DNA of 6,816 bases from Acidobacteriota bacterium (GTDB taxonomy: Bacteria > Acidobacteriota > Terriglobia > UBA7540 > JAPUME01), in NCBI GenBank assembly GCA_027294185.1, contig JAPUME010000125.1, positions 1-6,816 on the forward strand, written 5' to 3'. The translations under genes and the position numbers were made by a program. Below, in pieces: positions 1-6,217 of this stretch. The notes beneath the pieces were generated by a model. That model saw nothing but the letters and a program-made list of their open reading frames with translations. It was not told the DNA's origin and did no database searches. The first letter of the stretch is position 1. The number at the start of each line of letters is the position of its first letter.

Positions 1-107
1 TGCTACAAGCACAGTATGACCTGGACGTGGCAACAGACAAGAAGTTGAAACGCATCAGGCGAGAAGTGCAGCCGATGTCTGGCGTCGTTGCCGCACCTGG
101 GGGCTGA
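1..107 (+). CDS. 3' end of an unrecognised protein gene (partial)
   Basis: An open frame enters from the left edge (first whole codon at base 3) and ends at TGA 105-107, giving 34 visible residues. It begins LQAQYDLDVATDKKLKRIRR and ends in a Gly-rich tail (PGG). The charged amphipathic stretch followed by a flexible tail looks like a natural C-terminus rather than random translation. No family can be assigned from so little; a TolC-like or other helical protein is only a guess. The gene would converge on kdsA with an 87-bp gap. A 61-aa antisense frame covers the same bases and looks less protein-like. The call rests on amino-acid character and orientation only. Confidence 0.35.
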   Translation, partial: LQAQYDLDVATDKKLKRIRREVQPMSGVVAAPGG

Positions 108-194
108 GCGGACTGCAAAGGAACATCTGGGCTGTCCCACATTGCCCCCCCTTTCTGCGCTTTGGGGGTCATTGAGCGACCCTCCCAATCGACC

Positions 195-1022
195 TCACCA
201 GCGGCGGACAAGCTTGGCGAGCTCACAGAGGCGTTCGAGTAACCCGCGCAGCTGTTTGAGGGGAAGCGAGTTGGCGCCGTCGGAGAGAGCCTTTGCGGGG
301 TTATCGTGGACTTCCATAAAAAGGCCGTCCACACCGGCTGCCACGCCGGCGCGTGCCAGCGGCTCGATGAATTCCGGCTGGCCGCCGCTCGCATGTCCGG
401 CAGCGCTCGGAAGCTGTAGCGAATGAGTAACGTCCAGCACGACGGGAAACCCCAACCTCTTCATCATCGCCAGGCTGCGGACGTCCACCACCAGATTGTT
501 GTAGCCGAAGCAGGTGCCGCGCTCAGTCACCAAAACGCGAGGGTTCCCAGTGGAAAGCACCTTTTCGACGGTCGGCTCCATGGCCTGGGGAGCGAGGAAT
601 TGTCCCTTTTTGATGTTGATGACGGCCCCCGAACGCCCGGCGGCGACCAGCAGGTCGGTCTGGCGGCAAAGGAAGGCGGGAATCTGGAGTATGTCGCAGA
701 CTTCCGCTGCCGGCGACACCTCCTCCACCGCATGTACGTCGGTCAGGACAGGAAGGCGAAACTCTTTCTTGATGCGGGCCAGCACTTTCAAGCCCTGCCG
801 AAGGCCCGGTCCTCGAAAAGACTCGACCGAGGTGCGGTTGGCCTTGTCGTAGGAGGCTTTGAAGATGGTGGGGACTTTAAGATCGCGGGCGACGCGCGCA
901 ATACGCTCGGCCATCTTCATGGCATGGCGCTCGCTTTCGATGACACAGGGACCTGCGATCAGAAATAGCTTCTGCCCGGTGCCCAGCTTGAGTTTTCCCA
1001 GCTTGACCGTTCTTGCTTTCAT
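195..1022 (-). CDS. kdsA: 3-deoxy-8-phosphooctulonate synthase (KDO-8-P synthase), metal-dependent type
   Basis: KdsA condenses phosphoenolpyruvate with D-arabinose 5-phosphate to give KDO-8-phosphate, the first committed step to the KDO sugar of lipopolysaccharide inner core; it is cytosolic. The 275-aa product is full length for the family. Visible signatures are IAGPCVIES (res. 22-30), FKASYDKANRTS (54-65), DILQIPAFLCRQTDLL (110-125), NIKKGQFLAP (136-145), TERGTCFGYNNLVVD (166-180) and ALSDGANSLPL (245-255). The Cys at 26 in IAGPC, with His200, Glu237 and Asp248, matches the four metal ligands of the metal-dependent class (Aquifex type). The E. coli non-metal class has Asn at the Cys position. 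The ATG at 1022 is the natural start by alignment with the family, although no good Shine-Dalgarno sits at the usual spacing. It lies 110 bp downstream of pyrG on the same strand, and co-transcription is likely. The stop is TGA. Confidence 0.97.
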   Translation of the reverse strand: MKARTVKLGKLKLGTGQKLFLIAGPCVIESERHAMKMAERIARVARDLKVPTIFKASYDKANRTSVESFRGPGLRQGLKVLARIKKEFRLPVLTDVHAVEEVSPAAEVCDILQIPAFLCRQTDLLVAAGRSGAVINIKKGQFLAPQAMEPTVEKVLSTGNPRVLVTERGTCFGYNNLVVDVRSLAMMKRLGFPVVLDVTHSLQLPSAAGHASGGQPEFIEPLARAGVAAGVDGLFMEVHDNPAKALSDGANSLPLKQLRGLLERLCELAKLVRRW

Positions 1023-1132
1023 GGTCCGGGGCGGCCACGCCTTCCTGAATAAAGAATCCTCGGCTTTCGAATGACGGGTTTTAGCCAGGACCGACGTAGG
1101 TAGGATTCCTCGGGGCGTCTCACCCGTCGCCG

Positions 1133-2896
<1,764 letters not shown>

Positions 2897-3022
2897 TCAC
2901 CAGCCCGAGCCATTGAGAGGAAGCTTCGGCCTGAGGTTTCAGAAACACTCAGCCCTCTGCCGGTATGCTCCAAAAGTCCACCCACTGCGGGTATTTGTTT
3001 CTGGTTAGTTGGGAGTAACCGT

Positions 3023-3075
3023 GTACCGAGGTCGGATTCCTATCAGGTATTCGGTACGGGTGATTATCCTACCGA
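3023..3075. repeat. TACCGA motif cluster with a 7-bp inverted repeat
   Basis: GTACCGA (3023-3029) is perfectly complementary to TCGGTAC (3051-3057) across a 21-nt spacer. A third copy in direct orientation, TACCGAG, lies at 3070-3076, matching TACCGAG at 3024-3030. Three copies in about 50 bp could be operator half-sites or a weak RNA hairpin. No regulator can be named from the sequence. Confidence 0.4.
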
Positions 3076-3117
3076 GGGCCTTGGCGTGTCAATGCCCCGT
3101 TTCGCCCCGGGACTTTT

Positions 3118-3161
3118 TTCCCTTCTAAGCCATCCTAACGATGTCTTAATGAAGAAGGGAA
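3118..3161. repeat. Perfect 9-bp inverted repeat with 26-nt spacer
   Basis: TTCCCTTCT (3118-3126) pairs with AGAAGGGAA (3153-3161). A further inner TAAG/CTTA match (3126-3129 with 3145-3148) could shorten the loop. A run of six T precedes the left arm, so neither strand has a U tract after the stem and it is not an intrinsic terminator. It lies about 55 bp upstream of the extended -10 candidate for the VWA operon. Confidence 0.45.
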
Positions 3162-3211
3162 CGACCCGTGCAAGTGCCTTCCCGATGTGCTAAGGTTTTG
3201 AGAGGTCTTTG

Positions 3212-3220
3212 TGGTAAAAT
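3212..3220 (+). promoter_or_regulatory. Extended -10 promoter candidate for the VWA operon
   Basis: TGGTAAAAT matches the extended -10 pattern TGnTATAAT with one hexamer mismatch. No good -35 lies 16-18 bp upstream; the nearest TTGAGA (3198-3203) is only 11 bp away, which is too close. Initiation would fall near 3227, about 97 nt before the VWA start codon. The hexamer overlaps the left arm of the 3217-3261 inverted repeat. Confidence 0.4.
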
Positions 3221-3261
3221 CCGTGCCGCGGAGGGAGTGACCCTACCAGGGCAACGGATTT
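3217..3261 (+). repeat. Long bulged inverted repeat or hairpin upstream of the VWA operon
   Basis: AAATCCGTGCC (3217-3227) pairs with GGCAACGGATTT (3250-3261), 11 bp with one bulged A. Inside it, GGAGGG (3230-3235) pairs with CCCTACC (3241-3247) with one bulged A around an AGTGA loop. Together this gives about 17-18 bp of nearly continuous helix in 45 nt. The downstream GAAGTTTTCC is only a weak U tract. It may be an operator overlapping the -10 or a structured 5' leader made from a promoter further upstream. No Rfam family is recognised. Confidence 0.5.
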
Positions 3262-3308
3262 CAGAAGTTTTCCTCAACGGACAGCAGAGCGACAGGTGTC
3301 GCCGCAAT

Positions 3309-3316
3309 GAGGGGGG
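3309..3316 (+). promoter_or_regulatory. Ribosome binding site deciding the first VWA start
   Basis: GAGGGGGG ends 7 nt before ATG 3324. The same reading frame is open further upstream, from a GTG at 3168, but that start has no ribosome site and would place 52 extra residues before the signal peptide. ATG 3324 is therefore preferred. Confidence 0.7.
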
Positions 3317-3323
3317 ATTGCCC

Positions 3324-4376
3324 ATGAGGAAAAAAGCCGGGGCAGGAGGCGAGCGCCAGCCTTTTCTTGCGAGCTGCCGGCCTTTTCTTACGAATTGGAA
3401 ATCGCATGCGGGGATCCTGTGCGCTCTGGCCGTAGCGGGTGGACTTGCGGCGGCGGAGAACAAGGAGACCCCTGCGAAGCCCCAGGAATTCGACCCTGCG
3501 CGGCTGGAGATCGAAGCCCCCAAAGTTCGTCCGTCCCCCATCCAGATGGACGTCAACATGGTCCTGGTTCCCGTTACGGTAACCGACCCCTACGACCGCA
3601 TTGTGACGGGCCTGGAAAGGACCCATTTCGAGATATTCGACGAGAAAGTGCCGCAGAACATCGCCGCTTTTTCCACCGAGGATACGCCGATTTCTGTGGG
3701 TCTGGTATTCGATTCCAGCGGCTCGATGGGGGGGAAAATCCAGAAATCAAAAGAGGCTTCCCTCCAGTTTTTTAAGACCTCGAACCCCCAGGACGAGTTT
3801 TTTCTAATCCATTTTGCCAATCGGCCGAATTTCGTCTCTCATTTTACTTCTACCTACGAAGACATCCTGGAGCGGCTTTTATTCGTCAAATCAGAAGGGC
3901 GTACGGCCCTGCTGGATGCCATCTATCTGGGGTTGAATGAAATGAAGAAGGCCAGCACGACGCGGAAAGCCTTGCTCATCATGTCGGACGGGGGCGATAA
4001 TCACAGCCGGTATACGGAGCGCGACGTCAAGCGGGCCGTAAAGGAATCGGATGTGCAAATCTACGCGGTGGGAATTTTCGAGCCCATTAACTCCCGCACG
4101 CGGACGCCGGAAGAAGCGGGCGGCCCGGGGCTTCTCTCGGACCTTTCCGATGTATCGGGAGGGAGAATGTTCAGCGTCGATGATGCGCGGGAGCTGCCCG
4201 ATATTGTCGAGAAAATCTCCATCGAATTGCGGAATCAGTACCTGATCGGGTATCGTCCCACGAACCTTGTACGAGACGGCCGCTGGCGGCGAATCAGGGT
4301 GAAACTGCGCCCTCCCCCCGGGCTCCCCCCGCTTCAAGTTTATGCGCGCAGCGGATACTATGCACCGACCCAATAG
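3324..4376 (+). CDS. Secreted VWA-domain protein, acidobacterial VWFA-related family (first of tandem pair)
   Basis: The product has 350 aa. A long basic N-region (res. 1-27) and a hydrophobic segment (28-44, ending GGLAAA) form a probable Sec signal peptide cleaved near Ala44, so the protein should be exported to the periplasm or envelope. A short beta-rich domain follows (about 74-118, VNMVLVPVTVTD to FEIFDEKVPQNI). A von Willebrand A domain (about 122-300) comes next, with a complete metal-ion-dependent adhesion site: Asp130-x-Ser132-x-Ser134 (FDSSGSMG), Thr194 (GRTALLDA) and Asp222 (MSDGGD). The C-terminal beta region carries LRNQYLIGYRP (302-312) and ARSGYYAP (341-348), hallmarks of this family. 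VWA domains bind protein partners through the bound metal; the ligand is unknown here. The last 35 bases overlap the second VWA gene, which implies translational coupling. The stop is TAG. Confidence 0.85.
   Translation: MRKKAGAGGERQPFLASCRPFLTNWKSHAGILCALAVAGGLAAAENKETPAKPQEFDPARLEIEAPKVRPSPIQMDVNMVLVPVTVTDPYDRIVTGLERTHFEIFDEKVPQNIAAFSTEDTPISVGLVFDSSGSMGGKIQKSKEASLQFFKTSNPQDEFFLIHFANRPNFVSHFTSTYEDILERLLFVKSEGRTALLDAIYLGLNEMKKASTTRKALLIMSDGGDNHSRYTERDVKRAVKESDVQIYAVGIFEPINSRTRTPEEAGGPGLLSDLSDVSGGRMFSVDDARELPDIVEKISIELRNQYLIGYRPTNLVRDGRWRRIRVKLRPPPGLPPLQVYARSGYYAPTQ
3356..3393 (+). repeat. Imperfect 21-bp-period direct repeat in the signal-peptide coding region
   Basis: A 17-bp unit at 3356-3372 (CCAGCCTTTTCTTGCGA) recurs at 3377-3393 (CCGGCCTTTTCTTACGA) with 15 of 17 matches and a period of exactly 7 codons. 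It encodes PFLAS then PFLTN in the N-region before the hydrophobic core. It looks like a small in-frame duplication. Confidence 0.6.
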
Positions 4377-5409
4377 AGCGGAGAAAAATCGCGAAGGCCC
4401 AAACCGGGCAAGGGCGCTGGTTTGGCTGCTGGCCCTCGTCACGCTCGCGGTGGCGGCCGGAGTGACGGCGCGGTCCTCCGCCCAGACCCAGCGCGGCCCG
4501 ACGGTCGGCCCTCGCGGGTACACCATCTCGGTGGACGTCAATCTGGTCATGCTCTACGCCTCGGTCCGTGACAAGGCGGGGCGGAGGATCAAAGAGTTGG
4601 TGAAGGGGAATTTCAAGGTTTATGAGGACAACGTAGAGCAGAAGACGGCCGTGTTCAGCTCCTCGGACATCCCCGTAACCCTGGGAATTGTCATTGACGA
4701 TAGCGGCAGCATGCGCGACAAACGTCCGGCGGTGGCTGCTGCGGCCCTGGCCTTTGTCCAGACTTCGAACCCCCAGGATCAGGTGTTCGTAGTGAACTTC
4801 AACGACGTTTTCTACCTGGACACGCCGGGCGATTTCGCCCGCAACATCGAGGACCTCAAGGCCGCGTTGGATAAGATTGATTCTCGCGGCGGAACGGCCC
4901 TCTATGATGCGAGCCGGGCCTCGCTCGACCACCTGAAGCTCGGCAGCCACGATAAGAAGGTTCTGCTCGTGATCAGCGACGGGGAAGACAACGCCAGCCG
5001 CATCAGCTATGACGAGTTCTTCCGAATCGCCCAGGAGTCCGACGCGGTGATCTACACCATCGGTCTGCTGGGAGTGGAGGAAGGGTCGAACCTTTTCAAG
5101 CTGAAGGGTCGCGGCAACCGGCGGGCCGCCAAGGTTCTGCGAAAGATATCCCAGGCGACCGGTGGCGCCGCTTACTTCCCCAAGTCCCTGGACGAGGTTA
5201 AAAGCATCTGCGTTCAGGTGGCCGAAGATATTCGCAACCAGTACACCATCGGCTATTACCCGGCGAATACGAAAAAGGACGGGTCCTTCCGCCAGATTCG
5301 TGTCGAAGCCAGGAAAGAGGGCCGAGGGGGCCGTCTGGTGGTACGGGCGCGGACAGGTTATTACGCGCCCAGGGCAACGGTGCGGACCTCGGCACGAGGC
5401 GGGGGCTAG
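4342..5409 (+). CDS. Secreted VWA-domain protein, acidobacterial VWFA-related family (second of tandem pair)
   Basis: The product has 355 aa from ATG 4342, or 349 aa from ATG 4360. Neither start has a strong ribosome site, and translation is probably coupled to the overlapping upstream gene. A basic N-region and hydrophobic core (res. 25-42, ALVWLLALVTLAVAAGVT) ending ARSSAQ form a probable signal peptide. The layout repeats that of the preceding protein: a beta-rich segment (62-106), then a VWA domain (about 111-298) with an intact metal site of Asp119-x-Ser121-x-Ser123 (IDDSGSM), Thr185 (GGTALYDA) and Asp213 (ISDGED), then IRNQYTIGYYP (297-307) and RARTGYYAP (335-343). Both proteins share the insert TSNPQD after the metal site, so they are paralogues from a duplication. 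It ends in a short Arg/Gly tail with TAG. The partner or ligand is unknown, and envelope location is inferred from the signal peptide. Confidence 0.85.
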   Translation: MRAADTMHRPNRAEKNREGPNRARALVWLLALVTLAVAAGVTARSSAQTQRGPTVGPRGYTISVDVNLVMLYASVRDKAGRRIKELVKGNFKVYEDNVEQKTAVFSSSDIPVTLGIVIDDSGSMRDKRPAVAAAALAFVQTSNPQDQVFVVNFNDVFYLDTPGDFARNIEDLKAALDKIDSRGGTALYDASRASLDHLKLGSHDKKVLLVISDGEDNASRISYDEFFRIAQESDAVIYTIGLLGVEEGSNLFKLKGRGNRRAAKVLRKISQATGGAAYFPKSLDEVKSICVQVAEDIRNQYTIGYYPANTKKDGSFRQIRVEARKEGRGGRLVVRARTGYYAPRATVRTSARGGG

Positions 5410-5474
5410 GCGAGGCCTCCCGTCAGGTTCCCCAACAGCAGGAAATACCTGAAACCGTATTTTTCGTTATTTCA

Positions 5475-5480
5475 TGGAGG
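5475..5480 (+). promoter_or_regulatory. Ribosome binding site of the redoxin gene
   Basis: TGGAGG ends 7 nt before ATG 5488, a near-consensus Shine-Dalgarno and much stronger than those of kdsA, pyrG or the second VWA gene. It fixes the start and suggests good translation independent of the upstream genes. Confidence 0.7.
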
Positions 5481-5487
5481 GAAATGA

Positions 5488-5982
5488 ATGTCGCTTGAAG
5501 CGGGACAAAAAGCGCCGTCGTTTGATCTGAAATTGCTTGCGGGAGGGAATCAATCACTCGCCGACACCCTGAAAAAAGGCCCCGCGGTGGTGGCGTTTTT
5601 CAAGACTTCCTGCCCCACCTGCCAGTACGCATTCCCGTTTCTTGAAAGGCTCTACCAGCGCTTCTCGGGCGGAAGCGTTCAGGTTGTGGGCGTCTCACAG
5701 GATTCGCCGGAAGATACGGCAGAATTCTGCCAGGAGTACGGCCTCAGCTTCCCGATGCTGGTCGACCATGAGGACTACGTGGCCTCGTCGGCCTACGGGT
5801 TGCATTTCGTTCCCACCATTTTCCTGATTCAGCCGAGCGGCGAGATTCAGATTTCCAGTGAAGGCTTCTGTAAAGTGGATTTTTTGGCCATTCACAGCGA
5901 GCTTTCGAAGGTCGCCTCAGCAAACGGTGGCCCTGAACTCTTCCCCTCGAACGAATCCATTCCCGAATACAAACCCGGTTGA
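5488..5982 (+). CDS. Cytoplasmic thioredoxin-fold redoxin with CPTC motif (TlpA/AhpC-TSA-like)
   Basis: The product has 164 aa. The N-terminal MSLEAGQKAPSFDL is the usual opening of peroxiredoxin/TlpA-like proteins. Next come the strand PAVVAFFKTS and the redox motif Cys42-Pro-Thr-Cys45 (SCPTC), then VQVVGVSQDSPEDTAEF (64-80) and the cis-proline site FVPTIFLI (107-114, Pro109). The two active-site cysteines favour a thiol-disulfide oxidoreductase; a one-Cys peroxidatic role is less likely because the PxxxT/SxxC motif is absent. There is no signal peptide or membrane segment, unlike typical TlpA/ResA, so it should act in the cytosol. Cys81 and Cys128 are extra. The tail ELFPSNESIPEYKPG looks like an ordered C-terminal extension. 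It lies 78 bp after the VWA pair on the same strand and may be co-transcribed. The stop is TGA, discussed under findings. The substrate is unknown. Confidence 0.85.
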   Translation: MSLEAGQKAPSFDLKLLAGGNQSLADTLKKGPAVVAFFKTSCPTCQYAFPFLERLYQRFSGGSVQVVGVSQDSPEDTAEFCQEYGLSFPMLVDHEDYVASSAYGLHFVPTIFLIQPSGEIQISSEGFCKVDFLAIHSELSKVASANGGPELFPSNESIPEYKPG

Positions 5983-5995
5983 CACTCCAAGAACT

Positions 5996-6012
5996 AGGCT
6001 TCGGTGAAGCCT
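5996..6012. terminator. Perfect 7-bp hairpin between redoxin gene and convergent tRNA-Sec gene
   Basis: AGGCTTC-GGT-GAAGCCT forms a perfect stem with a 3-nt loop, 13 nt after the redoxin stop codon and 67 nt beyond the 3' end of the tRNA. Its position suggests a bidirectional end-of-transcript element. Neither strand has a proper U tract directly after the stem, so it may instead stabilise 3' ends. An alternative SECIS-like reading is given under findings. Confidence 0.4.
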
Positions 6013-6079
6013 GGAAATGAAGTTCAATTTCCCGCCCAACAAGATTTCTTGAAGAGGGAAAAGTTGCCCTCAAACGGGA

Positions 6080-6174
6080 TGGCGGAAGTGTGTCGGAATC
6101 GAACCGACCGTCCCACGCAAGGCAGGACCAATGGATTTGAAGTCCAGGGCGGTCACCAGACCACATGCACTTCC
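6080..6174 (-). tRNA. selC: Selenocysteine tRNA, anticodon UCA
   Basis: The 95-nt gene folds as a bacterial tRNA-Sec. The acceptor arm GGAAGTGC/ACACTTCC gives 7 pairs plus a C-A mismatch at the eighth. The D stem GTGGTC/GACCGC has 6 bp and a 4-nt TGGT loop. The anticodon loop is CTTCAAA with anticodon TCA (minus-strand bases 6140-6138), and the anticodon stem CTGGA/TCCAT has a C-T mismatch at its top. The variable arm is long (GTCCTGC/GTGGGAC, 7 pairs including two G-T, 5-nt loop), and the T arm is GTCGG-TTCGATT-CCGAC. Discriminator G and an encoded CCA end at 6080. Length, long D stem, 8-nt acceptor strands and the GGACTTCAAATCC core all match the E. coli selC design and exclude a Ser or suppressor tRNA. 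The product is charged with Ser, converted to Sec by SelA, and delivered by SelB to UGA codons. It is convergent with the redoxin gene and codirectional with the methyltransferase gene. Confidence 0.96.
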
Positions 6175-6180
6175 GTCATG

Positions 6181-6210
6181 ATTATAGGGAACTCCGTCGA
6201 CCGAGGGCAA
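6181..6210 (-). promoter_or_regulatory. Promoter candidate of the tRNA-Sec gene
   Basis: On the minus strand a perfect TATAAT -10 (6186-6181) lies 18 bp downstream of TTGCCC (6210-6205), which matches 4 of 6 bases of TTGACA. Six bases (CATGAC) separate the -10 from the first base of the tRNA, so the predicted start (G) coincides with the mature 5' end. The promoter begins just after the stop codon of the upstream methyltransferase gene, so selC likely has its own transcript. The spacer carries an imperfect dyad, CTCCGTCGACCGAG in + strand notation (6192-6205). Confidence 0.65.
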
Positions 6211-6217
6211 CCAGAGC

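Noticed and set aside
145..168. C-rich/G-rich hairpin (five C paired with five G) as a terminator between the left-edge gene and kdsA
   Set aside because: Only about 5 bp with a 12-nt loop and no U tract on either strand.
3..188. A 61-aa minus-strand frame downstream of kdsA
   Set aside because: Cys- and Arg-scattered composition without a ribosome site; the opposite strand gives a more protein-like reading.
1073..1128. 7-bp inverted repeat GACGGGT/ACCCGTC between pyrG and kdsA
   Set aside because: The 42-nt spacer and absence of supporting inner pairs make it indistinguishable from chance in this GC-rich gap.
5424..5451. CAGGT/ACCTG hairpin after the second VWA gene, with a T5 run at 5460-5464, as an intrinsic terminator
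   Set aside because: The stem is broken by bulges and the T run begins 8 nt after it, so termination before the redoxin gene cannot be claimed.
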